Positions 14,907 through 21,624 of a DNA stretch of 25,478 nt are shown here, piece after piece. The notes below the pieces were generated by a model. The model was not told where the DNA came from and made no database searches. It saw nothing but the letters and a program-made list of their open reading frames with translations. The DNA is from a virus. A program made the position numbers and the translations under genes. Numbering within the stretch: position 1 is the first letter of the stretch; every line of letters begins with the position of its first letter. Location: positions 1-25,478 of the IMG/VR virus record IMGVR_UViG_3300027232_000017. One strand, written 5' to 3'.

Positions 14907-16354
14907 AAATAAATGAATTTACTGAGGGCAAGAACCCACTATTTAAGATTAATAAGTTTCTGGACGATAAAAAGAAACGTGAAGAGTATGCTCGCAAACT
15001 ACAGCAACAGTCAGTGAAAACGGATAATAACGTCAACGAAGACTTTGGTTCAATTCCAGCACTCACCGACCTTATTGTTATGGCGGTTGTTGGGCAGACC
15101 ACAGTAGCAGCATTGAAGGCAGCATACAAGACAGGAAAGTATGCTCTAAAGTTGAAGCGACTTGCCGACAAAGCAGGTGTAAAACTCAACAATGCTGTTA
15201 TGGGTGAATCAAATCCATTTACTGATGCCAGAATGAATGCTATTAAAGCAGGTAAAAAAGAGTTTACTGTAAACGGTAAAAAGTATCAGGTAACTGGTGA
15301 TACAAGTGATGAACGAGAAGCTATAGAATTAGACGAAGACATACCAGACATGGCACCGGTATATAGAAACATAAAATCAGGTATAAATGATGCATATGGT
15401 ACAATAGACGAACTTGATTTTATAATCTTAAAATTACAAAAAACCATTGCAGAAGAATATGGGGAAGATGATGTACCAGATGAGTATCTAAAACCATTGA
15501 ATTTCATTACTAATACGAGACAAAAAATTACTAGTGCATTACGTCATATTGCAGATATTGCAAAAAATGATGAAATATTTGAAGCAGTAAACCGTGATGA
15601 ATATATAGCAACCCTAGCAGCAAAACAAAACGATAAATTCTTTGCGGCAGCACTAGCAGCACTAGATCGTCTTGTAAAGAGCGATCCACGTGGTCAAGAC
15701 GTTGGCGGTTATGCTTTTGATATTGCACGTGCATTTAATGGTGTTAATGGTAAAGAACTAGTAGCGGCGTACAGTGCAAGTGCAATGAACGAAGAAAGCG
15801 GTAAAACTATCCAAGTAAGTGAATTAGACACTCTTAAACTTCCAGATATTGCAGTTGGCGACGAAGTGATGGTGGGTAAGTTTAAAAATCGTAAAGCAGA
15901 AGTCAAAGGCTTTAGCAAAGATGCCCATAATCAACCAGTATTAAAAACAACCAAGGGTGATCAAAAACTATTTAAACCTAGATTATCTAAACTAACCTCA
16001 ATGAACGAGGAAAACGGTAAAGAGATGCTGCAAATCTTTAGAGGTATGCATCACGATGCTGGCATGAATAAAAATATGGATCGTTACATACAATCCCATG
16101 ATTGGAAACTAGGGGATTTTACGCCCGACATGTTCCCAAGCGAAGAAGAGTTTTTTGATTACGACGATCCATTTGATCGTATTATTGATATTGACTACAG
16201 CCACCGTGTAAATCTATCACAACCAATTATTGTTGGTCCACAGTTTAGCGATGGCAAGTATAGTGTTATTGATGGCAATCACCGTGCAGCATCAGCACAA
16301 AAGATGGGTAAAACTATCCAAGCATATTTTCCTATTAATACAAAAGAAAAATGA
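14903..16354 (+). CDS. Modular late protein with ParB/sulfiredoxin-like C-terminus
   Basis: A 483-aa protein that reads as joined modules. The leader MKINEFTE|GK resembles a head-targeting peptide. It is followed by a helical, Ala/Lys-rich region with a short hydrophobic stretch (about 50-75) and KEFTVNGKKYQVTG (119-132), a short repeat-like unit. A helical block follows (150-290), then linker SAMNEESGK. Next is LPDIAVGDEVMVGKFKNRK (313-331) in a small beta domain to about 364, and a second linker SMNEENGK. Residues about 430-480 contain YSVIDGNHRAASAQKMG, the strand-DGxHR-helix signature of ParB/sulfiredoxin-like folds. It overlaps the 39-aa gene and the GNAT gene by ATGA. A cleaved internal head protein is a plausible role; the ParB-like end might bind DNA or nucleotide. 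Confidence 0.78.
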   Translation: MKINEFTEGKNPLFKINKFLDDKKKREEYARKLQQQSVKTDNNVNEDFGSIPALTDLIVMAVVGQTTVAALKAAYKTGKYALKLKRLADKAGVKLNNAVMGESNPFTDARMNAIKAGKKEFTVNGKKYQVTGDTSDEREAIELDEDIPDMAPVYRNIKSGINDAYGTIDELDFIILKLQKTIAEEYGEDDVPDEYLKPLNFITNTRQKITSALRHIADIAKNDEIFEAVNRDEYIATLAAKQNDKFFAAALAALDRLVKSDPRGQDVGGYAFDIARAFNGVNGKELVAAYSASAMNEESGKTIQVSELDTLKLPDIAVGDEVMVGKFKNRKAEVKGFSKDAHNQPVLKTTKGDQKLFKPRLSKLTSMNEENGKEMLQIFRGMHHDAGMNKNMDRYIQSHDWKLGDFTPDMFPSEEEFFDYDDPFDRIIDIDYSHRVNLSQPIIVGPQFSDGKYSVIDGNHRAASAQKMGKTIQAYFPINTKEK

Positions 16355-16731
16355 AACTAGAGTTACGTAGGTTACATCAACGAGACTTTTATAAACTAAC
16401 GGCGATTGTAGACCAAAATATAGCAACTGCTGCGAGTCTGGAATGGCCGTTCGTTCGTGATGCAGCTAATATGTTTATAAATGATTACTACACCTGGGGA
16501 ATATGGTTAAATAGTGGTATACTAGTAGGGGCGCTGGAAATCAAAGAGGATTGCGAGACAGCATATTTTGTAGCTAAACAATGGCAGGGCCAGGGTATTG
16601 CTACATGGGCAGTAAAACGTGCTAAAGAATTATTTGCTGATCGTCAACTTTGGTGCTTGATTCATCCAGCCAACCGTGCTAGTTTACGTGTAGCACAGAA
16701 GGCTGTTATGCGTATACAATACCTACAGTGA
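16351..16731 (+). CDS. GNAT-family N-acetyltransferase
   Basis: A 126-aa GNAT protein. The acetyl-CoA binding motif A is visible as TAYFVAKQWQGQGIATWAVK, with the QxxGxGxA turn (QWQGQGIA) followed by a helix. The end fits motif B (LIHPANRASLRVAQKA), where an Asn before a helix is typical. The N-terminus LRRLHQRDFYKL resembles Rim-type acetyltransferases. At 126 aa it is slightly shorter than usual (about 140-170). It transfers acetyl from acetyl-CoA to an amine; the target (protein N-terminus, lysine or a small molecule) is unknown. Coupled by ATGA overlap to the 483-aa modular protein. Confidence 0.85.
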   Translation: MKLELRRLHQRDFYKLTAIVDQNIATAASLEWPFVRDAANMFINDYYTWGIWLNSGILVGALEIKEDCETAYFVAKQWQGQGIATWAVKRAKELFADRQLWCLIHPANRASLRVAQKAVMRIQYLQ

Positions 16732-16740
16732 GGCTTAATC

Positions 16741-16983
16741 ATGTCACGCAAAAAATTTAATCCAGACGACCTTGACGAAACAGTTGGTCCTATGAATCAT
16801 GTAGCAAAGGAAGACGCTATGGTTTGGGCAGGCGTTAAAAATCCAGACAACATGAACGAATACGAAAAGCGTACAGTAGTAGTCAAAAAGCAAAATATTA
16901 AGAAGTCTACAGTTAAAAATGAACGTAGACTAAGTAAAAACATAATCAAAAATTTAGACGACAGTAATAATGATAGAAAATAA
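16741..16983 (+). CDS. Small charged protein (80 aa)
   Basis: An 80-aa protein starting MSRKKFNPDDLDETVGPMNH. It is highly charged, turning strongly basic after residue 50 (VVVKKQNIKKSTVKNERRL), with no membrane segment or known motif. The last codons lie inside a 13-bp tandem repeat that also creates the start of the next gene; the stop TAA (16981-16983) and ATG 16983 share one base. The C-terminal NNDRK and the next protein's MIENNDRQ are read from repeat copies. A nucleic acid or tail/capsid contact is possible from the charge alone; no family is recognised. Confidence 0.68.
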   Translation: MSRKKFNPDDLDETVGPMNHVAKEDAMVWAGVKNPDNMNEYEKRTVVVKKQNIKKSTVKNERRLSKNIIKNLDDSNNDRK

Positions 16984-17003
16984 TGATAGAAAATAATGAT
17001 AGA
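16969..17003 (+). repeat. 13-bp tandem repeat at a gene junction
   Basis: The unit AATGATAGAAAAT occurs twice exactly (16969-16981 and 16982-16994) and a third time in part (16995-17003). Because 13 is not a multiple of 3, each copy presents ATG and TAA in a different frame. The upstream stop and downstream start are both made from the repeat. Confidence 0.85.
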
Positions 17004-17735
17004 CAAGTAATATTTGTATCTAACCCAATTGGTCATGGCGGTAACTATTTTGCATGGGCGTTACAGGACGCGATGGGTTATGATTACTATATATTAAAAG
17101 CAGGTCCTAACCGAGATTTTACCGCAGGAGAAAAAGACGATACTACTTTATCATTGGATAGGGATCCTTATTGGACAAATTCAGGTGTTGTTGGAAACAA
17201 TTTACGTTTAATGAGTTTTCTATTAGACCCTTACAAACACGAAATATTTGAAAGAGAAAAATACGACAATGAGATAGCTGGTGCTGATGATTCTAATCGT
17301 ACATCTAGAATTTATAATTTCGTAATAGAACAAATAAAATTGATGATAAATTCTAAAAAATTTATATTTTTAGATAATATTAAAACAGTAATAATACAAA
17401 ACGAGCATTTTATACTAATGCCAGAAATAGAGAATAATGATATGTTATTCTTTATTACAGATGCTGACAGTTATTTAAAACGTTTTAATATTGAACGATT
17501 TAATAGTGAAAGACCACAGCAGTATTTAGAAACTATGATAGGCTGGTTTAATCATATAGATAAAGATAATATGAATCCATATCATTTCATAATTAATATG
17601 GAGGATATGATTTGTAATAAAAACTATGACTTTATTGAACATCTTAAAGAAAAAGATCGTGTAGACGTGGACAAATTACACAAAAATATGCTCGTATGGC
17701 ATGAGTTTATACTCGAAAAGAACTTAAATAAGTGA
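16983..17735 (+). CDS. AT-rich sulfotransferase-like protein (degenerate), third copy
   Basis: A 250-aa protein. After MIENNDRQ it reads VIFVSNPIGHGGNYFAWALQ, a strand, GHGG turn and helix that align with GHSGQWLTW in the protein at 13234. The middle has DNDMLFFITDAD-like strand segments (NNDMLFFITDADSYLKRF) and the C-terminus is helical (VDKLHKNMLVWHEFILEKN). Codons are strongly AT-rich against the neighbouring GNAT and late genes. Inserted between a small charged protein and a late promoter, it has no obvious tie to its neighbours. The classical PAPS loop is missing; function unknown. Confidence 0.66.
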   Translation: MIENNDRQVIFVSNPIGHGGNYFAWALQDAMGYDYYILKAGPNRDFTAGEKDDTTLSLDRDPYWTNSGVVGNNLRLMSFLLDPYKHEIFEREKYDNEIAGADDSNRTSRIYNFVIEQIKLMINSKKFIFLDNIKTVIIQNEHFILMPEIENNDMLFFITDADSYLKRFNIERFNSERPQQYLETMIGWFNHIDKDNMNPYHFIINMEDMICNKNYDFIEHLKEKDRVDVDKLHKNMLVWHEFILEKNLNK

Positions 17736-17740
17736 GTTAG

Positions 17741-17748
17741 CATAAATA
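17741..17748 (+). promoter_or_regulatory. T4-type late promoter (CATAAATA) with leaderless geometry
   Basis: CATAAATA ends 5 nt before ATG 17754, the same spacing as at 14572/14585. The predicted +1 is the A of the ATG and there is no Shine-Dalgarno between them. Confidence 0.6.
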
Positions 17749-17753
17749 CATAC

Positions 17754-17966
17754 ATGAAGATATCTGATATTTTAAACCTAAACGAAGACGCATCTGCGGG
17801 TGCTACTAGCGCAGGCAACATTGCTAGCGTAAATTTTCCTTTATTCGGTGATAAAAAAATGATACGACGAGCTGTTGACCCTAACGGATACTTGGGCAGC
17901 GGTAAACAAAAAAAGCGTAGCACAGGCTACGTACACCCAGTTAAAGTTAGAGGTAACGACAAATGA
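17754..17966 (+). CDS. Small late protein (70 aa) with MKISDI leader
   Basis: The 70-aa product starts MKISDILNLNEDASAGATSA. It shares MKISDI and its promoter spacing with the 66-aa protein at 14585. LNE before D (residues 9-11) is an LxE site near the cut position expected for a T4-type prohead protease, though D is not the favoured next residue. The rest is small and basic: GNIASVNFPLFGDKKMIRR, then GSGKQKKRSTGYVHPVKVRG. A basic, head-targeted peptide that contacts packaged DNA is a reasonable inference. The TGA overlaps the next ATG (ATGA at 17963). Confidence 0.75.
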   Translation: MKISDILNLNEDASAGATSAGNIASVNFPLFGDKKMIRRAVDPNGYLGSGKQKKRSTGYVHPVKVRGNDK

Positions 17967-19051
17967 ACGTAGGCAAAATTGATAGAACAATTATGAAAGC
18001 CCTAGACATGGTTGAGAAGTTAGAAAAACTTTTCGCTAACAACGGTGCTTTTGAAAACGCAGTCATGGAAATAGACGGCGACATCAGCTACTTTGGCGAT
18101 GTAAGAAAAAAGTTAGCACAACTATATGTAGACATTGAAGACCTACATATGGGTGCAGTAGGACACAACATGGATGAGAGTGTAACAGAGAGTGTTAAGC
18201 TAACAGAAGGTGTATTGGACGGCGATGATGAAGATGGCTTTATGGCTCGCAGTCAACTATACTTCCTGGCAAAAGATGCTATCAGCCTACACGGCATGAT
18301 TAGCGATCGTGATAATCTAGAACCATGGGTGCAGTCAAAGATTACCACAGCAGCAAATGATATGGAAGCAGTTCGTCGTTATACTGAATACAATAAATCA
18401 CAAGCAGACAGTCAACTACCAGTACCAGTTGAACAGCCAGCTGAGCCAGAGATGGATGTAGAAGAAGGTTGGGAAACACTTCCAGCAGTTGATGCAGACC
18501 GTTATGGTGAGCGGCCTGGTCTAGAAGGTCCATTTCAAACACGTGTTGGCAAAGTAGTATACTACGATCCAAAAGCTGGCAAGTATTATGACCCAGACAG
18601 TGATCACTATCTAGAGTATGATGAATGGCGTCAGCTAGACATGCCAGATACTCCACTGCGTAATGAATCTGTCGCAGAATCAAAAGAACGTCCTTACGTT
18701 TGCGTTCATGCTAAAAAAGGCAAGCATAGTTGCACAGCAGGATCATCATACGAAGCAGCGCAAAAAGCAGCTAAAGCATGGGGTCTAAAATCAACAGCAG
18801 GTATCGACGCACACTTAGCGGATGTTGAAAAAGTGGCAGAAGGCAAGAAAAAGCAAATCGATCGCAACGGCGATGGCAAAAACGATTGGGAAGATGTAAA
18901 ACTTGCTCGTAAGGCAGCAGCCGCAAAAGCACAAAAGAAACCAGTTGAAGAAGGCATGAACTTTGATGATAATCGTGATGGCGATCTAAAGCAGACAGCC
19001 GCTGATATGTTTTCACATGCTAAAAAAGCAGCAGCTAAGAAGGTGAAATAA
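17963..19051 (+). CDS. Modular late protein with LTE|G site and EF-hand-like loop
   Basis: A 362-aa acidic/basic mosaic. Residues 1-70 are helical. At 80-83 lies LTEG, a good T4 prohead protease-type site, just before a conserved-looking helical module (about 88-147: EDGFMARSQLYFLAKDAISL, then EPWVQSKITTAAN). A Pro/Glu linker follows, then KVVYYDPKAGKYYDPDSDHY (197-216). Next is RPYVCVHAKKGKHSCTAGSS (243-262) with AAQKAAKAWGLKS, and VAEG. D300-R-N-G-D-G gives an EF-hand/excalibur-like loop (300-311), and the C-terminus is Lys/Ala-rich. I remember several of these modules in different orders in marine T4-like phages. Probably a virion or internal head protein matured by cleavage. Starts by ATGA overlap with the 70-aa gene. 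Confidence 0.78.
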   Translation: MNVGKIDRTIMKALDMVEKLEKLFANNGAFENAVMEIDGDISYFGDVRKKLAQLYVDIEDLHMGAVGHNMDESVTESVKLTEGVLDGDDEDGFMARSQLYFLAKDAISLHGMISDRDNLEPWVQSKITTAANDMEAVRRYTEYNKSQADSQLPVPVEQPAEPEMDVEEGWETLPAVDADRYGERPGLEGPFQTRVGKVVYYDPKAGKYYDPDSDHYLEYDEWRQLDMPDTPLRNESVAESKERPYVCVHAKKGKHSCTAGSSYEAAQKAAKAWGLKSTAGIDAHLADVEKVAEGKKKQIDRNGDGKNDWEDVKLARKAAAAKAQKKPVEEGMNFDDNRDGDLKQTAADMFSHAKKAAAKKVK

Positions 19052-19052
19052 G

Positions 19053-20648
19053 ATGCGTTTTGATAATATTAATGAGGGCGTAGCAAAAATTGCTTGCACA
19101 AAGTGTGACGAGGTTTCAACTGCAAAGGCATGGGAAAAGAACAATGGGTTTTGTCCTAAGTGCAAGACATCTTCTCAAGGTGTTGCTGAATCAACAATTG
19201 TTGAAGTTTCAAACGCAGTAAAGGATCAGTTGGGCAACATCGACTTGTCAATTCGTGATTGGACAAGACGTTGGAAAAATAAGAGTGCTGGCAATCCAAA
19301 CGATATGAAAGCACCTCAGAAAATCCAGGATCTGAAAGCTCAAAAAGCTGCGCTCATGAAAAAGCATGGCATCAGTGAAGATGTTAAACGTATGGCAGGC
19401 AATCAGCAATTGTATCCACAGCAAGGTATAACAGAAGCAAAACTTTCAACAGAACAACGAGACAGACTTGATGATTTAATAGATGAGCTTCGTTATCTAA
19501 CTATGCCCTACATTGATTGGGATGACTTTGATAATGTAGAAGCTGCGCGTAAAGTTATAGATACTATTCGTAGTGAGTTTGGCGACAAGATTGCAGCTGA
19601 AATTGAAAAAGGATCAGAAGAAATTTGGCATGGTTATAGACCTAATGTTAGACAAGGATACGATAAACTAGATAATAAGAAAAGCACTAGAGTTACCAAG
19701 TCAGGCAAAGCCAACAAAGCAGATATCAGCGCACTAAAAAGTCAAATTAAAAGACATAGAGGTTACTCAAAAGATCCAAGCAGACTGCCAGAATCTGACA
19801 ATGTACAAGAATCACTGACACTAGACTATTCACGTTATATGCGTTCACATGGTAAAAAGCCACGCCCTGGTTCAGGGGTGTGGATGTTTACAACAAAAGA
19901 CATGGGTGAACCAGACGAAAAAGAGATTTTCCAATTCCAAGGCAACTTGGCTGACGCAAAACGTGCAGCGGCCAAATGGGCAAAAAGCCAAGGTGCATAT
20001 CGTTTTTACGTAATGGAAAAAACCGTTACTGAAGATGACTGCCAGTGTGCAAATGGAGAAACAACACGAGATCAACTGCTAGATATGTTAGAAAATGCTA
20101 TGATCAGTATTGAGCAGGATCTAGAAAGCGGCAAGCTAATGGATGCACACCAGCTAGCATTGGGTGAGCAATATTTGGTATATGAAGCACTGTATAACAA
20201 AATTAGCAGTGGCGCTGATTTAGGCGAAAGTGCAAATCAAAAACTAGACGAGATTGATTGGGGTACTGTTGCTAACGTTGGTATGACAGTGGCACCACTG
20301 CTACTAGGTCCAGTTGGTATTGGCGGCGCACTTGCGGGAATGGCTGGCCGTGCAGCACTTGGCGCACTAGCACGTCGCGGCGGTATGGCGCTTGCAAAGC
20401 GTGGACTACAAAAGGTAGCACCAAACCTAATGCAGCGTTTGGGACAGACAAAAGCTGGTCGTGCTGCAACTACAGCAGGCGGACAAGCCGCAGTAGGTGT
20501 ATTAAATCCAGCAGCGGATGGTCCAGATGTAGATCGTCCAGATTCAAACGCTGCCGCAGGGCAGGATTTACTGGGCCTAGCGGCGAAGTCAGGTTTAAGT
20601 TCAACAGACTTGGAACTTGTAAAAAAAGCAGTAGCAGCTCGCAAGTAA
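19053..20648 (+). CDS. Modular late protein with zinc ribbon and glycine-rich hydrophobic C-terminal region
   Basis: A 531-aa protein. The leader MRFDNINE|GV contains an IxE|G site. A zinc ribbon follows (C15xxC18 and C34xxC37). Helical modules are separated by VAE, GISED (106-110), GITEA (125-129) and LPESDNVQES; GITE|A fits the prohead-protease consensus. Residues about 255-325 form a small alpha/beta unit (SGVWMFTTKDMG, DAKRAAAKWAKSQGAYRFYV). Residues about 405-450 are hydrophobic and glycine/alanine-rich (MTVAPLLLGPVGIGGALAGM), then basic, and could insert into a membrane. The end (DLLGLAAKSGLSSTDLELVK) is a short helical tail. It may be an ejected internal virion protein. Starts 1 nt after the previous stop, with AAGAAGG upstream. 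Followed by a terminator. Confidence 0.75.
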   Translation: MRFDNINEGVAKIACTKCDEVSTAKAWEKNNGFCPKCKTSSQGVAESTIVEVSNAVKDQLGNIDLSIRDWTRRWKNKSAGNPNDMKAPQKIQDLKAQKAALMKKHGISEDVKRMAGNQQLYPQQGITEAKLSTEQRDRLDDLIDELRYLTMPYIDWDDFDNVEAARKVIDTIRSEFGDKIAAEIEKGSEEIWHGYRPNVRQGYDKLDNKKSTRVTKSGKANKADISALKSQIKRHRGYSKDPSRLPESDNVQESLTLDYSRYMRSHGKKPRPGSGVWMFTTKDMGEPDEKEIFQFQGNLADAKRAAAKWAKSQGAYRFYVMEKTVTEDDCQCANGETTRDQLLDMLENAMISIEQDLESGKLMDAHQLALGEQYLVYEALYNKISSGADLGESANQKLDEIDWGTVANVGMTVAPLLLGPVGIGGALAGMAGRAALGALARRGGMALAKRGLQKVAPNLMQRLGQTKAGRAATTAGGQAAVGVLNPAADGPDVDRPDSNAAAGQDLLGLAAKSGLSSTDLELVKKAVAARK

Positions 20649-20671
20649 AGATAAATTTTAAAAGATACATC

Positions 20672-20697
20672 AGGGGGGCCTATTGGTCCCCCTTTTT
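20672..20697 (+). terminator. Rho-independent terminator
   Basis: GGGGGGCC (20673-20680) pairs with GGTCCCCC (20685-20692; one G-U) around a TATT loop and is followed by five T. It ends the long late cassette that began at 17754. Confidence 0.93.
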
Positions 20698-20706
20698 ATT
20701 AGGATT

Positions 20707-20714
20707 ACTAAATA
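20707..20714 (+). promoter_or_regulatory. Late promoter variant (ACTAAATA)
   Basis: ACTAAATA lies directly after the terminator and 23 nt before ATG 20738. It is the same CTAAATA variant as at 7373, which also follows a terminator. Confidence 0.55.
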
Positions 20715-20737
20715 TCCGAAAGAAGGGGTATTAAAGT
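20707..20737 (+). promoter_or_regulatory. RNA hairpin covering the ribosome binding site, late promoter in its left arm
   Basis: AATATCC (20711-20717) pairs with GGGTATT (20726-20732, one G-U) around an 8-nt loop. After a small internal loop, ACT (20707-20709) pairs with AGT (20735-20737). The right arm holds the 3' part of the GAAGGGG ribosome binding site. The whole left arm lies upstream of the predicted late start near 20720, so only read-through RNA would fold. Confidence 0.42.
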
Positions 20738-21001
20738 ATGTCCTATTGCAAAAATTGTGGCCATCCAAGTCACTGTGGAATTCCATTATACAGTGAAAAT
20801 CATTTTAGTTTAAAAGACGAAATCCAGCAAGGTATAAAACTATGCGACAGTTGTAGCTGTGAAGAATGTTGTAAGCATAAATGTTCTAAATGTAAAGAAA
20901 ATAAAGTGTGCAGTCAATTTGATTACAGAGACTACTGGGGCAAGTTGCGAGGTCAGATGTGGATTTGCAAGGATTGCCAAGATGACATTAGCCAGCACTG
21001 A
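20738..21001 (+). CDS. Cysteine-rich zinc-binding protein (87 aa)
   Basis: An 87-aa protein with 13 cysteines: C4, C7, C13, C36, C39, C41, C44, C45, C49, C52, C58, C77 and C80. The N-terminal YCKNCGHPSHCGIPLY belongs to a family I recall from marine T4-like phages (CxxCGxxSHCGxPL followed later by CxxCxCxxC). The paired CxxC sets suggest two or three zinc sites. The central CSCEECCKHKCSKCK cluster looks denser than in the versions I remember. A GAAGGGG site lies upstream. It shares 20 nt with the next gene in another frame. Role unknown; small zinc proteins of phages often bind nucleic acid or host regulators. Confidence 0.75.
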   Translation: MSYCKNCGHPSHCGIPLYSENHFSLKDEIQQGIKLCDSCSCEECCKHKCSKCKENKVCSQFDYRDYWGKLRGQMWICKDCQDDISQH

Positions 21002-21587
21002 AGACGATGTATGGAAAAACATAGATCCAGATGATATCTGGATTCTTGACAAACTTATACTTAGTCGTAAATTAGGATACAACTGTGGACCAATTGGATT
21101 AGATGTTCCGTACTCAGGGTATTACATTGTACGTCCATGCGTTAATATGCTAGGGCTAGGGTTAGGCGCAAAGAAAATGTGGCTTGAAAAAGACACTTGC
21201 GATTTGCCCTACGGTTACTTTTGGTGCGAGTGGTTTACAGGATTTCATCACAGTGTAGATTATTACAACGGCACACAGATACTGTGTGTTCAAGGTAATA
21301 AACCCGAAGACACATTCATAAAATGGAGTGAATGGATAAGATCTGATAAAAGATTTAAGTTTCCAACCTTTTTAAATAGTTTAATTGAACGGCACCCATG
21401 GATTAATTGTGAGTTTATTGGTGACAAATTAATTGAAGTACACTTTAGGCGCAATGAAGATTTTGATGGCAATACAAATCATTTTATTCCGGTCTGGGAA
21501 GGACAAGATACTACTCCGCCCCCAGGATACAAGTATCGAGAATACCCAGACGTACACGGCAGAATCGGCGCATTTGTCAACAAATAG
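20982..21587 (+). CDS. Conserved phage protein, possibly ATP-grasp-like
   Basis: A 201-aa protein. I start it at ATG 20982 (MTLASTEDDVWKNIDPDDIW), inside the end of the Cys-rich gene, with AAGGA about 10 nt before; the frame is open further upstream but that part overlaps the zinc protein. Motifs in order: DIWILDKLILSRKLGYNCGP, YYIVRPCVNMLGLGLGAKKM, GYFWCEWFTGFHHSVDY and FIGDKLIEVHFRRNEDF. I recall this motif series as a conserved protein of T4-like marine phages. The pattern (RPxxNxxGxGxGA loop, then a Trp/Glu strand, then ExHFRxN) is reminiscent of a small ATP-grasp enzyme, but this is a weak inference. It ends PPPGYKYREYPDVHGRIGAF. Confidence 0.75.
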   Translation: MTLASTEDDVWKNIDPDDIWILDKLILSRKLGYNCGPIGLDVPYSGYYIVRPCVNMLGLGLGAKKMWLEKDTCDLPYGYFWCEWFTGFHHSVDYYNGTQILCVQGNKPEDTFIKWSEWIRSDKRFKFPTFLNSLIERHPWINCEFIGDKLIEVHFRRNEDFDGNTNHFIPVWEGQDTTPPPGYKYREYPDVHGRIGAFVNK

Positions 21588-21596
21588 ATAAAATAG

Positions 21597-21604
21597 CATA
21601 AATA
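21597..21604 (+). promoter_or_regulatory. T4-type late promoter (CATAAATA)
   Basis: CATAAATA, 20 nt before ATG 21625. The predicted start near 21610 leaves a short leader with AAGGAG (21610-21615). Confidence 0.62.
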
Positions 21605-21624
21605 GTGGTAAGGAGATCTTTACA

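Noticed and set aside
20237-20644. 135-aa open frame on the - strand, rich in Ala/Pro/Ser
   Set aside because: Antisense to the Gly/Ala-rich end of the 531-aa protein; low-complexity composition is explained by the opposite strand.
20649-20656. GATAAATT as a late promoter
   Set aside because: The final base does not match and the site lies directly before a terminator rather than a gene.
20859-20981. Longer N-terminus for the protein ending at 21587
   Set aside because: The extra 41 residues are the Cys-rich gene read in another frame; the motif series begins only after ATG 20982.
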